Below the pieces are notes generated by a model. The model was not told where the DNA came from, ran no database searches, and was given only the letters and a program-made list of their open reading frames with translations. This document shows, in pieces, positions 53,694 through 62,665 of a DNA stretch of 64,000 nt; within the stretch, counting starts at the first letter, position 1; the number at the start of each line of letters is the position of its first letter. The DNA comes from Rhodospirillales bacterium (GTDB taxonomy: Bacteria > Pseudomonadota > Alphaproteobacteria > Acetobacterales > Acetobacteraceae). The position numbers were made by a program, and so were the translations under genes. The stretch is taken from assembly GCA_025352665.1 (NCBI GenBank), contig JANXSM010000128.1:1-64000 (forward strand), read 5' to 3'.

Positions 53694-54968
53694 CTAGCCC
53701 GCCGCCAAACGATCGTGCCCGATCAACGCCAGCCCCTCCGCCACCGAGACAAACTCGCCGCCGGCCGAGACCTTCTCCACCCCGAACCGGGTTTCGAACA
53801 GCGCGCGAACCGCCGGCACGAACGAGGTGCCCCCAGTCAGGAACACGTGGTCGATGGCCTTGCGCGGCAGCCCCGCCTGCGCCAGCGCCTGGTCGACGGT
53901 TGCCGCCATCAACGCGAGGTCAGCGGCGATCCAGCCTTCGAAATCGGCGCGGGTGATCGTCGCGTCGATGGCGATGTTGCGGTGATGAAAGGACAGCACC
54001 GTCGCTTCGGCGCGCGACAGCGCAGCCTTGGCGGCGGATACCACCTGGTAGAGCTGATAGCCCATCTCGTCCTCGATCAGTGTGATCAACCCGCGCAGCC
54101 GCTCGGGATGGCGCGACATCGCCGCCACTTCGCCAATCGCGCGCAGCGTCTTGGGCGCCTTCATCAGCGACAGGCGGTGCCAGCGCGCGAAGGAGGAGAA
54201 GTATTCGGGCGGCACCGGCAGATCGGTCTTCATCACCCGATAGGTGTCGCCCTTGCCCAGCAGCGGCGAGATCACCGCATCGATGATCCGATAGTCGAAC
54301 GCATCGCCGGCGATGCCGATACCGGTGGTGGCGAGCGAGGTGACGGTGCTCCCGCGCAAAGACCTGGGATCGAACCGCACGATCGAGAAATCGCTGGTGC
54401 CGCCACCGAAATCGCCGATCAGCACATTGGCCGGGGCATCGAGGCCGGCCGCGAACCGGTAGCCCGCCGCTTCCGGCTCCATCGCCGTATCCACACCCGC
54501 CAGGCCGGCTGCTTCAAAAGCCGCCCGCAGCCGCTGCTCGCCAAGCGCGTCATCCGCCGTATCGCCCACGAAACGCACGGGACGGCCGGCGACGATATGC
54601 GCCTCCGCCGGGTCGATCCCGCTGGCCGCCATGAAGGCGCGCAAAAACAGAGCGATGAGCTGTTCGAGTGTCACCGCGCGGCCATACAGCATGGTCTGCG
54701 TGAAGCTACGCTGCGCCAGATAGGATTTCATCGACATGATCAGCCGGCTGTCGAGCGGATCGTCGAGATAGGCTGCAATCGCCGCCGGCCCCGCCGACGA
54801 ACGCAGCTGCATGTGCCGTCCCTCGCCTTCCGCCCAGAAGCACAGCACCGAGCGAAACGTGTCGAGCAGATCCGGGCCGAAGCGCGCGGTGGTGGTGGAA
54901 CCATCCTGCTCCAGCACGGCGAGAACCGAATTGGTCGTGCCGAAGTCGATGCCGATGATGCGAGACAT
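53694..54968 (-). CDS. short Hsp70-like ATPase, YegD type
   Basis: 424 residues: an Hsp70 nucleotide-binding domain with almost no peptide-binding part. Phosphate loops are IGIDFGTTNSVLAVLEQDG (4-22) and IGDFGGGTSDFSIV (about 187-200), with the adenosine motif FLTGGTSFVPAVRALFETRFG (about 380). YegD-like proteins have the same truncated plan and no firmly known client. ATG 54968 was chosen because it starts directly before the first strand; the upstream frame crosses a promoter region. Confidence 0.88.
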   Translation of the reverse strand: MSRIIGIDFGTTNSVLAVLEQDGSTTTARFGPDLLDTFRSVLCFWAEGEGRHMQLRSSAGPAAIAAYLDDPLDSRLIMSMKSYLAQRSFTQTMLYGRAVTLEQLIALFLRAFMAASGIDPAEAHIVAGRPVRFVGDTADDALGEQRLRAAFEAAGLAGVDTAMEPEAAGYRFAAGLDAPANVLIGDFGGGTSDFSIVRFDPRSLRGSTVTSLATTGIGIAGDAFDYRIIDAVISPLLGKGDTYRVMKTDLPVPPEYFSSFARWHRLSLMKAPKTLRAIGEVAAMSRHPERLRGLITLIEDEMGYQLYQVVSAAKAALSRAEATVLSFHHRNIAIDATITRADFEGWIAADLALMAATVDQALAQAGLPRKAIDHVFLTGGTSFVPAVRALFETRFGVEKVSAGGEFVSVAEGLALIGHDRLAAG

Positions 54969-55089
54969 GGAATGCGCCGGTTCCGTGCGAGGCCGCGGGT
55001 TGAAGCGGAATTTCGACCGCGTGGCAAGGGGCAGGGCGAAATCGGCCCAATACCAGCCAGGAACACTTAAATTCTGCACGCGATGAGAT

Positions 55090-55109
55090 AGTATATTACG
55101 GTATCGTAA
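55090..55109 (-). promoter_or_regulatory. candidate promoter -10 and operator of the Hsp70-like gene
   Basis: On the minus strand, TATACT (55095-55090) resembles a sigma70 -10 box. Directly upstream is TTACG-ATAC-CGTAA (55096-55109), a 5-4-5 inverted repeat in the spacer position, where a repressor would act. No good -35 was found. The start codon is about 120 bp downstream. The stretch is AT-rich against its surroundings. Confidence 0.4.
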
Positions 55110-55136
55110 CATTTAGGGCGTGTAAGATTGTCGCCC

Positions 55137-55763
55137 TCACGCCCTGAAAAACCGGAAATCCACGAGAGGCGCCGGCTGTGGTCCAGCCACCGCCTGCGCG
55201 ATCGCTCTGAAATTCCCCGCGCGCACCGGCGCGCCACCGCGCTGCCCGGCGACATCGTCGACAGTCCCAATACCAGTCTCGTTCGCCGCCAACACCACCC
55301 CGGTCACCACGAAGGGCGTCGCCAGCGAGACCTCAACCGCCAGCATCCGGCAAAGCGGACGCAGCATCTCGCCCAGCCGCGGCGTCGAAGCGATCAGCGC
55401 CACCATCTCCGGATCCTGCAACAGCACGCGCAACCAACCGCCAAGGGCCGCCGCCTTGTAAGGCACCGCCTTCACCAGCCATGCATAACCCCGCGGCAAT
55501 TTCGGGCCAGGCCGCACCTCCGCCGGTGCGTCACGCGGCCCGCGGCGCCCCCCGCGGGCGTGCCCGACCCGCAATGTCCCCGCGCGGATTGCCGCCACCA
55601 ACGCCAGCACCCGCCGCTCGACCCGCCGCAGATGGCCGCAGATCAGCTGGATCATCGCCACCGAAAGCGCCGGCCCGCGAAACTGCGCCGCAACCAACGC
55701 ATGCAGCGCCTCGATCACTTGCGAGAACCGGTCGGTTACGGAAAGGGGCGATACGATGTTCAT
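55137..55763 (-). CDS. hypothetical protein, mostly helical
   Basis: 208 residues from ATG 55763 (GTG 55781 would add six). The first 70 residues are helical with a basic Arg-rich segment (GHLRRVERRVLALVAAIRAG). A low-complexity Arg/Gly/Pro linker follows, then a second helical part with LPRGYAWLVKAVPYKAAALG and LRPLCRMLAVEVSLA. I do not recognise the family, though the second part resembles short uncharacterised proteins I associate with Acetobacteraceae and Bradyrhizobium. It is not clearly linked to its neighbours. Confidence 0.6.
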   Translation of the reverse strand: MNIVSPLSVTDRFSQVIEALHALVAAQFRGPALSVAMIQLICGHLRRVERRVLALVAAIRAGTLRVGHARGGRRGPRDAPAEVRPGPKLPRGYAWLVKAVPYKAAALGGWLRVLLQDPEMVALIASTPRLGEMLRPLCRMLAVEVSLATPFVVTGVVLAANETGIGTVDDVAGQRGGAPVRAGNFRAIAQAVAGPQPAPLVDFRFFRA

Positions 55764-55853
55764 GAAACGTAACGTGAACACATTGGCCGATCGAAGGCAA
55801 CTTAGGGATTTTACCTATTGCGCGCAGACTGGCGGATTCCCGCACCGAGTATG

Positions 55854-56837
55854 CTACGCACGTCCTTCCTGCACGGCATGACACGCCACCATCACATCGG
55901 CGGACCGTGTGTGCGAAGGCTTTTCCACCCGGCAGCGCTCATTGGCCAAGGGACAGCGCGGATGGAACGTGCACCCCGAAGGCGGTGCGATCGGGCTCGG
56001 CACCTCGCCCGACACTGGCGCGCGCGTGCGCCCGACCATCGCCACATCCGGGATCGCATCCAGCAGCAGCCGCGTGTACGGATGCTGCGGATTGCGAAAG
56101 ATATCCTCGCCCCGCCCCTGTTCCACGATGCGGCCGAGGTACATCACGCCCAGCCGGTCCGACATGTGGCGCACCACGGCCAGGTTGTGGCTGATAAACA
56201 GATAGGTCAGCCCCAGCCTCTGCTGCAGGTCGCGCATCAGGTTGAGAATCTGCGCCTGCACCGAAACGTCCAGCGCCGAGGTCGGCTCGTCGCATACCAA
56301 AAACTCCGGCTCGGACGACAAGGCGCGGGCGATCGAAATGCGCTGGCGCTGGCCACCGCTGAACTCATGCGGAAATTTCTCGCCGTCCGCCGGTGACAGC
56401 CCGACCTGGGATAGCAATCCCCCCACCCGATCGGCGATCGCCTTCTGGCCAGACAGAATACGAAAGGCACGGATCGGCTCGGCCACGATGTCGCGCACCC
56501 GCCAGCGTGGGTTGAGCGAGGCATACGGGTCCTGAAAGATCATGTTCATCTTTCGCCGCAGCCCTGGCTGCGCCCGGGCCGAGGACAGCGGATAGCCCTC
56601 GAAGCGGATCTCTCCCTCGCTCGGCGCATACAGCCCCACCGCCAGCCGCGCGATGGTCGACTTGCCGCAGCCGCTCTCGCCGACCAGCGACAAAGTGGTG
56701 GCGCGTGGAATGTCGAACGACACGGCGTCAACCGCGGTCAGAATACGCCGCCTCTCGCCCGAAAGCAGGCGCTGCAGCGCCGGACGCGAAACGTCGAAGC
56801 GGCGCGAAACCTCGATCGCCTCCAGAACCGAACTCAA
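55854..56837 (-). CDS. oligopeptide/dipeptide ABC transporter ATPase, OppF/DppF type
   Basis: 327 residues with Walker A GESGCGKST (about 58-66), signature FSGGQRQRISIARAL, Walker B LVCDEPTSALD, and the C-terminal oligopeptide-transporter domain with FHPRCPLANERC, whose cysteines are typical of the family. It overlaps the OppD-like gene by four bases. It is the last gene of the four-gene importer. Confidence 0.93.
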   Translation of the reverse strand: MSSVLEAIEVSRRFDVSRPALQRLLSGERRRILTAVDAVSFDIPRATTLSLVGESGCGKSTIARLAVGLYAPSEGEIRFEGYPLSSARAQPGLRRKMNMIFQDPYASLNPRWRVRDIVAEPIRAFRILSGQKAIADRVGGLLSQVGLSPADGEKFPHEFSGGQRQRISIARALSSEPEFLVCDEPTSALDVSVQAQILNLMRDLQQRLGLTYLFISHNLAVVRHMSDRLGVMYLGRIVEQGRGEDIFRNPQHPYTRLLLDAIPDVAMVGRTRAPVSGEVPSPIAPPSGCTFHPRCPLANERCRVEKPSHTRSADVMVACHAVQEGRA

Positions 56838-57808
56838 GTCACGTCATCCATGGGCACCATGTTCCAACAGGCAGCCAGCGTCGTGCCGCGCGCCAGCAGA
56901 TCTGGCCGATCGACCCGGCATCTTTCAAGCACCCGCCCACAGCGCGGGTTGAAGGCGCAGCCGGGCGGAATGGCGGTCAGCCGCGGCATCGCGCCGTCGA
57001 TCTGGCGCAACCGCTCCACCCGATGTTCGAGCTGCGGGATAGAGCCCATCAACCCCTCCGTGTAGGGATGCGAAGGGTGCAGCACCACATCGCGAACCGG
57101 GCCGATCTCGGCAATGCGGCCGGCATACATCACGGCCACCCGATCGGCGGTCTCGGCGATCACCCCCATGTCGTGCGTCACCAGCATCACGGAGGTGCCA
57201 TGATCCGTGGTCAGCCGGCGCAACAGCGCGATGATCTGCGCCTGGATCGACACGTCCAAGGCCGTGGTCGGCTCGTCCGCGATCACCAGCTTCGGCTCGG
57301 CACACAACGCCAGTGCGATCACCACGCGCTGGCGCATGCCGCCGGAGAACTGATGCGGATAGGCGCCCACCCGTTCGGCGGCGGCGGGAATGCCGACTTG
57401 CTCCAACCAACCCACCGCCCGCGCGCGGGCATCGCGATCGGACAGTTTCAGATGCGTCTGCATCGTCTCCACCAGCTGCTTGCCGACCGAGACCAGCGGG
57501 TCGAGCGTGGTCAGAGGATCCTGAAAGATCGCACCGATGCGCCGCCCACGGATCGGGCGCATCTGTGCGTCGGTGAACCGGTCGATGCGCGTGCCCTCGA
57601 GCCGGATCTGCCCGCTCGCCACCCGCCCCGGCGGCTCCAGCAGGCCGATGATGGCAGCCCCCGTGAGCGACTTGCCGGCACCACTTTCACCAACGACGCC
57701 GAGCACCTCGCCCGGTTCGATGGAGAAGCTGATCTCGTCCAGTGCCCGCAGCGTGCCACGCCGGCCGGGGAATTCCACCACCAGGCGGTCGACTTCGAGC
57801 AACGCCAT
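56834..57808 (-). CDS. oligopeptide/dipeptide ABC transporter ATPase, OppD/DppD type
   Basis: 324 residues. Walker [10 protein letters not shown] (about 40-48, last position Leu rather than Ser/Thr, common for OppD is Ser-x), signature [15 protein letters not shown], Walker [13 protein letters not shown], and C-terminal [15 protein letters not shown]. It partners with the OppF-like subunit. The true ATG at 57808 overlaps the permease stop by one base (TGATG); the longer frame is a shadow of the permease gene. Confidence 0.93.
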   Translation of the reverse strand: MALLEVDRLVVEFPGRRGTLRALDEISFSIEPGEVLGVVGESGAGKSLTGAAIIGLLEPPGRVASGQIRLEGTRIDRFTDAQMRPIRGRRIGAIFQDPLTTLDPLVSVGKQLVETMQTHLKLSDRDARARAVGWLEQVGIPAAAERVGAYPHQFSGGMRQRVVIALALCAEPKLVIADEPTTALDVSIQAQIIALLRRLTTDHGTSVMLVTHDMGVIAETADRVAVMYAGRIAEIGPVRDVVLHPSHPYTEGLMGSIPQLEHRVERLRQIDGAMPRLTAIPPGCAFNPRCGRVLERCRVDRPDLLARGTTLAACWNMVPMDDVT

Positions 57809-58719
57809 CAGCGCAGCCTGGGGTTCAGCGCATCGCGCAGCCAGTCGCCCAGCAGATTGATGGACAGCACCATGGCCGCCAGCGTCACACCTGGGAAAAT
57901 AGTGATCCACCATTCGCCGGAAAACAGGAAGTTGTTGCCGATCCGGATCAGCGTGCCCAGCGAAGGTTGCGTCGGGGGCAGGCCGACGCCGAGGAAGCTC
58001 AGCGTCGCCTCATCCAGGATCGCAAGCCCCAGGTTCAGTGTCGCGATCACCAGCACCGGGCCCATCACGTTGGGCAGGATATGCGTCAGCATGATGCGGC
58101 CCGACGACAGCCCGATCACCTTCGCCGCCATCACATAGTCGCGCTGGCGTTCCACCATGGTCGAGCCGCGGATGGTGCGGGCGAACTGCGGCCACCGGCT
58201 GATGCCGATGGCGAACACGATGACATAGATCTCCAACTGCTCCTGCATGCTGCGCGGCAGGGCGGCGCGCACCACGCCATCGACCAGAAGTGCGATGAGG
58301 ATGGACGGAAAAGTGAGCTGCACATCCACCACCCGCATCAAAAACGCGTCGACGGCCCCCCCGGCATACCCCGCCAGCAGCCCAACGCCGATGCCCACCA
58401 CCAGCGAAAAACCGATCGCGAGCACCGCCACCAGCAGGCTGATCCGCGTGCCGTACATGATGCCGGACAGCACGTCGCGGCCCTGGTCGTCGGTGCCCAG
58501 CAGGAAATGCGGGTCGCCCTCGGCTGTGAACGCCGGTGGCTTGAGGCTGTCCATCAGGTCGAGGCTGACGAGATCGAACGGGTTGTGCGGGGCGAGAATG
58601 GGCGCGAACACCGCGCCCACCACAACCACCAGCACGATGGCGGCCGAGATCACCGCCACCGGATTGCGCCAGAACTGATAGACGAAATCGCTGTCGAGAA
58701 AGCGCGAGACGGCGTTCAT
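57808..58719 (-). CDS. oligopeptide/dipeptide ABC transporter permease, DppC type
   Basis: 303 residues. The N-terminal segment RNPVAVISAAIVLVVVVGAVF is the first helix. The periplasmic FLLGTDDQGRDVLSGIMYGTR (about 72-92) and cytoplasmic YVMAAKVIGLSSGRIMLTHILPN (about 198-220) are DppC hallmarks. ATG 58719 overlaps the DppB-like stop by four bases. Confidence 0.93.
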   Translation of the reverse strand: MNAVSRFLDSDFVYQFWRNPVAVISAAIVLVVVVGAVFAPILAPHNPFDLVSLDLMDSLKPPAFTAEGDPHFLLGTDDQGRDVLSGIMYGTRISLLVAVLAIGFSLVVGIGVGLLAGYAGGAVDAFLMRVVDVQLTFPSILIALLVDGVVRAALPRSMQEQLEIYVIVFAIGISRWPQFARTIRGSTMVERQRDYVMAAKVIGLSSGRIMLTHILPNVMGPVLVIATLNLGLAILDEATLSFLGVGLPPTQPSLGTLIRIGNNFLFSGEWWITIFPGVTLAAMVLSINLLGDWLRDALNPRLR

Positions 58720-59684
58720 CGGTTGGCCCGAAGCCGCGGGTCGACCGCGAAATACAGCAGGTCGACGCACAGATTGATGCCCACGAACACCACCGCGATC
58801 AGCAGCAGATAGGCGGACATCACGGGGATGTCCGCCACCCCGATCGACTGCACCAGCAGCAGCCCCATGCCCGGCCACTGGAACACGGTCTCCGTCACGA
58901 TCGAGAACGCAATCAGCCCGCCGAGCTGCAGGCCGACGATGGTGATCACCGGCACCAGCGTGTTGCCCAAGGCATGGCCGAAGTTGATGGCCCGCGGCGT
59001 CAGCCCCCGGGCGCGGGCGAATTTGATGTAGTCGCTGCGCAACACCTCCAGCATCTCCGAGCGCACCAGGCGCATGATCAGCGTCATCTGGAACAATCCG
59101 AGCGTGATCGCCGGCAAAACCAGCGCCCGACGGCCGGAGGCGGTGAGAAAGCCGGTGCTCCAATGGCCAAGCTGCACCACGTCACCTCGCCCGAAGCTGG
59201 GCAGCACACCAAGCTGCACGGCAAACACCAGGATCAGCAGAATGCCGATCAGAAACGTCGGCAGCGACACGCCGAGCAGCGAGAACACCATGATCAACCG
59301 CGACAGCGCCGAGTTGCGGCGAATGCCGGTGTAAACACCCAGCGGCAATCCGATCGCCAGCGCCAGCACGGCCGCCGTCAACGCCAGCTCCACGGTTGCC
59401 GGCAATCTTTCCGCGATCAACGCGCCGACCGGCCGTGCCAGCCGATAGCTGATGCCGAAATTGCCCTGCACCGCCTCGACCACGAACTTGGCATACTGCA
59501 CAAAAAACGGCTGATCGAGGCCAAGTTGGCTGACCAGAGCGGCCCGCTGCGCCTCGGTGTAATCCTGCCCCAACATGATCGTGACGGGATCGCCGACGAA
59601 AGCGAACATGGCGAACGAAATGAACCCGACCGCCAGCAACACCGGAATCGCCTGCAGGATACGGCTTAAAATGAATGAAAACAT
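58716..59684 (-). CDS. oligopeptide/dipeptide ABC transporter permease, DppB type
   Basis: 322 residues from ATG 59684 (GTG 59693 adds three). It starts MFSFILSRILQAIPVLLAVG as DppB proteins do. YIKFARARGLTPRAINFGHALGNTLVP (about 212-238) is the EAA loop. It is the first gene of the dppBCDF-like operon. No periplasmic binding protein gene lies beside it, which is unusual since dppA normally heads the operon. Confidence 0.93.
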   Translation of the reverse strand: MFSFILSRILQAIPVLLAVGFISFAMFAFVGDPVTIMLGQDYTEAQRAALVSQLGLDQPFFVQYAKFVVEAVQGNFGISYRLARPVGALIAERLPATVELALTAAVLALAIGLPLGVYTGIRRNSALSRLIMVFSLLGVSLPTFLIGILLILVFAVQLGVLPSFGRGDVVQLGHWSTGFLTASGRRALVLPAITLGLFQMTLIMRLVRSEMLEVLRSDYIKFARARGLTPRAINFGHALGNTLVPVITIVGLQLGGLIAFSIVTETVFQWPGMGLLLVQSIGVADIPVMSAYLLLIAVVFVGINLCVDLLYFAVDPRLRANR

Positions 59685-59732
59685 CGGCGGCACGTCACCC
59701 CAACTGATCCGGAACCAGCGTCAGCTGGTGCG

Positions 59733-59773
59733 CACATGCATGGCCGGCGTCAGCCGGCGACCGTATGCATGTG
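59733..59773. terminator. structured spacer with 9-bp inverted repeat
   Basis: Perfect arms cacatgcat (59733-59741) and atgcatgtg (59765-59773) surround an inner GC-rich palindrome (gccggc-gtca-gccggc). It lies between the end of the AI-2E-family gene and the start of the dpp operon. It may terminate the former or form part of the dpp leader; there is no T run. Confidence 0.4.
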
Positions 59774-59797
59774 TGGTATGCAAAGCGAGGGCCGAGG

Positions 59798-60844
59798 TCA
59801 AACGGTGGGCGTCACCTCGTTGTTGCGGGCATATTCCACCGCCAGCGTGTAGCCCACCCCCAGCAGCACCGGTCCGACAAACACGCCGAGCAGGCCAAAG
59901 GCCAATGCGCCGCCGAGCACGCCCAACATGGTCAGCAGAAACGGCAGCTGCGCCCCGCGGGAGATAAAGAATGGCCGGATCACCGAATCGGCCCCACTGA
60001 CGGCGACCACGCCATAAATCATCAGCACGATGCCCCAGGCGACATGGCCTTGTGTCATCAGCCACAGCGCCGCAGGGATCCAAACCGCCGGTGCGCCGAT
60101 CGGCAGCACCGAAAGCCCACCGGCGAGAACGCCCAGCAACAGGGCACGCGGCACACCGGTGATCCACAGCCCCAGCGTCGTCAGAATCCCCTGAACCAGC
60201 GCCGTGCCCAGAATGCCGTACACCACGCCACGGATCGTGGCGCCGGTGACGGTGATCAGCCGATCCGCCTGGGCTCCGGCAATGCGACGCAGAATGGCGA
60301 CCGCCGTCGCTGCCAGGCGCTCGCCGGCGGCATAGAAAAAGAACGCCACGAACAGCGCCAACAGAAACAGCAGCACGCCATTGGCCAGACCCAGCAGCAC
60401 CGCCAGCAGATATTCCCCGGCGATGCCGAAATACGGGCGAAAGAAATCGACCATGCTGGTGAGGTCAGCCGCCCAGGTATTCCACAGATTGACCAGCGAA
60501 GGGCCGACGACGGGGATACCGGGCAGCCAGGCCGGAGCTCCCGGCAGCCCCGCCTGCAACGCGTCCAGCACCACGTGACGCAGCTGGTCGATGTCGCTGG
60601 CACCGCCAGGCACGGCCAATGCCAGCGGCAGCACGACCACGACGGCCACCACGCCGACCATCACGCCAGCCGCCGTCATATTGCCGAGTCTGGCGTGGTG
60701 GCGGACCCAGTCGTAGGCCGGCCAGGTGGTGTACGTGAGAATTCCCGCCCAAAGGATGGCTGAAAAAAACGGGTAGAGAACCAGCGTGCATCCGATGGCG
60801 ATGCCGCCCAAAAGCAGGGTCATCAGCAGGCGTTCGGCTTCCAT
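59798..60844 (-). CDS. AI-2E family transporter-like membrane protein
   Basis: 348 residues from ATG 60844, with GGGAG seven bases upstream. About eight hydrophobic helices; the first two are close together and a large soluble segment (about 85-145) follows. The motif GGLSVLPIGAPAVWIPAALW near 230 matches the PGAP/PIGA region of the AI-2E (UPF0118) family. Members export AI-2 in E. coli, but others act as ion antiporters; the role here is open. Confidence 0.9.
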   Translation of the reverse strand: MEAERLLMTLLLGGIAIGCTLVLYPFFSAILWAGILTYTTWPAYDWVRHHARLGNMTAAGVMVGVVAVVVVLPLALAVPGGASDIDQLRHVVLDALQAGLPGAPAWLPGIPVVGPSLVNLWNTWAADLTSMVDFFRPYFGIAGEYLLAVLLGLANGVLLFLLALFVAFFFYAAGERLAATAVAILRRIAGAQADRLITVTGATIRGVVYGILGTALVQGILTTLGLWITGVPRALLLGVLAGGLSVLPIGAPAVWIPAALWLMTQGHVAWGIVLMIYGVVAVSGADSVIRPFFISRGAQLPFLLTMLGVLGGALAFGLLGVFVGPVLLGVGYTLAVEYARNNEVTPTV

Positions 60845-60963
60845 CGCTACTCCCGGCAAGCCATTCGCGGCCTGCATCCAGACACATCGGCCCATGTCAG
60901 CGGCCGCTTTCCAAGTCTCTAACGTCCATGTAGCTTCCGCCGCAACCGTGAGGGAGCGATACC

Positions 60964-61740
60964 ATGCCGCGTCTGGCAGCCAACCTGTCCATGATGTTCA
61001 ACGAGGTCCCGTTCCTCGACCGCTTCGCCGCCGCCAGGCAGGCCGGATTCGACGCCGTAGAATTCCTGTTCCCCTACGAATTCCCGGCCGAGGACGTGAA
61101 GCGCCGGCTCGATGACAACGGCCTGACCCAGGCGCTGTTCAACATGCCCCCAGGCAACTGGAACGGCGGCGAACGCGGCATCGCCTCCCTGCCCGGCCGT
61201 CACGCCGAGTTCCGCGAGGGCGTGAAGCAGGCGCTGGAATACGCCGGCGTGCTCGGCTGCAAGCTGGTCCACGCCATGGCGGGCATCCCCATCAACGTCC
61301 ACCCGGTGACGGCTGCTGCGACCTACGCCGAAAACCTTGCCTGGGCTGCCGAACAAGCCGTGGCACAAGGCGTGAAAGTGGTGATCGAGCCGATCAACCA
61401 ACGCGACATGCCGGGCTTTCACCTCGCAACCCAGGCGCAAGGAGCCGCCATCGTCGAGGCGATCGGCCGCGACCGCCTCGGCCTGCAGTTCGACGTGTAC
61501 CACGTGCAAATCGCCGAGGGCGACATCACCAAGCGCATGGAGCAGTTCCTGCCCCTCATCGCCCATATGCAGATCGCCGACGTGCCGGCCCGCAACGAAC
61601 CCGGCACCGGCGAGATCGGTTGGCCGTTCGTGTTCCGCCGCATGGATGAACTGGGCTACCAGGGTTTCGTCGGCTGCGAGTATCGTCCCAAGGGCGACAC
61701 CGTGGCCGGTCTCGACTGGCGCGCAACCTACGGCGTTTGA
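60964..61740 (+). CDS. hyi: hydroxypyruvate isomerase
   Basis: 258-residue TIM-barrel of the xylose isomerase-like group. It starts MPRLAANLSMMFNEVPFLDRF, the Hyi N-terminus, and has VVIEPINQRDMPGFHL (about 139-154, catalytic Glu) and LQFDVYHVQIAEGD (about 175). The C-terminal Glu is in VGCEYRPKG. It interconverts hydroxypyruvate and tartronate semialdehyde. GGAGCG before the ATG serves as ribosome binding site. The reductase that uses its product follows after 10 bases. Glyoxylate carboligase, often nearby, is absent. Confidence 0.93.
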   Translation: MPRLAANLSMMFNEVPFLDRFAAARQAGFDAVEFLFPYEFPAEDVKRRLDDNGLTQALFNMPPGNWNGGERGIASLPGRHAEFREGVKQALEYAGVLGCKLVHAMAGIPINVHPVTAAATYAENLAWAAEQAVAQGVKVVIEPINQRDMPGFHLATQAQGAAIVEAIGRDRLGLQFDVYHVQIAEGDITKRMEQFLPLIAHMQIADVPARNEPGTGEIGWPFVFRRMDELGYQGFVGCEYRPKGDTVAGLDWRATYGV

Positions 61741-61750
61741 GGAAACAACC

Positions 61751-62629
61751 ATGAATATCGGTTTCATTGGCCTGGGCATCATGGGCCGCCCGATGGCGCT
61801 GCATCTGGCGGCTGCCGGCCACACGCTGTTCGTACCCGACCGCCGCTCGCTGAGCGAAGACATCCGCGCCGTCGCCACGATCGAGGCGGATGCCGCCTCG
61901 GTCGCCGAGCATGCCGACATCGTCATCCTGATGGTGCCTGACACCCCCGATGTGGAAACCGTGCTGTTCGGCGCCCACGGCGTGGCCGAAGGCCTCAGCC
62001 GCGGCAAGCTGCTGATCGACATGAGCTCGATCAGCCCGACCGCCACCAAGGATTTCGCCGCCCGCATCGCAGCGCTCGGCTGCGGCTATATCGACGCCCC
62101 CGTGTCCGGCGGCGAGGTCGGCGCCAAGGCCGCGGCCCTGACCATCATGGCCGGCGGTGCCACCACCGACTTCGAACGCGCTTTGCCGCTGTTCCAGCTG
62201 ATGGGCAAGAACATCACCCATGTCGGCGAAGCTCCCGGCGCCGGCCAGGTCTGCAAGGTCGCCAACCAGATCATCGTGGCGTTGAACATCCAGGCGGTCG
62301 CGGAGGCGTTGACCTTCGCCCGCAAGGCCGGCGCCGACCCGGCCCGCGTGCGCCAGGCTCTGATGGGCGGCTTCGCCAACTCGCGAATCCTGGAAGTTCA
62401 CGCCGAGCGGATGATCAACCGCACCTTCGCCCCCGGCTTTCGCATCAAGCTGCACCAGAAGGACCTCAACCTCGCGCTCTCCTCGGCGAAGGACATGGGC
62501 ATGGCGCTCCCCAACACCGCCATCGCCCAGCAGATGTTCTCGGTGGTGACGGCTGCCGGCGGCGCCGATCTCGACCATTCCGCCCTGGTGCAGGCGATCG
62601 AACTGATGGCCGGCATGGCCGTCGGCTGA
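61751..62629 (+). CDS. glxR: 2-hydroxy-3-oxopropionate (tartronate semialdehyde) reductase
   Basis: 292-residue beta-hydroxyacid dehydrogenase. The NAD(P) motif GFIGLGIMGRPMALHLAAAG (4-23), substrate motif DAPVSGGEVGAKAAALTIM (near 117), and catalytic Lys in GAGQVCKVANQI (near 170) are intact. Adjacent hyi makes tartronate semialdehyde the likely substrate, giving D-glycerate. GGAAAC precedes the ATG at 61751. The frame extending upstream lies in hyi and is not used. Confidence 0.93.
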   Translation: MNIGFIGLGIMGRPMALHLAAAGHTLFVPDRRSLSEDIRAVATIEADAASVAEHADIVILMVPDTPDVETVLFGAHGVAEGLSRGKLLIDMSSISPTATKDFAARIAALGCGYIDAPVSGGEVGAKAAALTIMAGGATTDFERALPLFQLMGKNITHVGEAPGAGQVCKVANQIIVALNIQAVAEALTFARKAGADPARVRQALMGGFANSRILEVHAERMINRTFAPGFRIKLHQKDLNLALSSAKDMGMALPNTAIAQQMFSVVTAAGGADLDHSALVQAIELMAGMAVG

Positions 62630-62665
62630 CACGCCCGGGCGCTTCGGCAGATGCGAGGTATTTCG

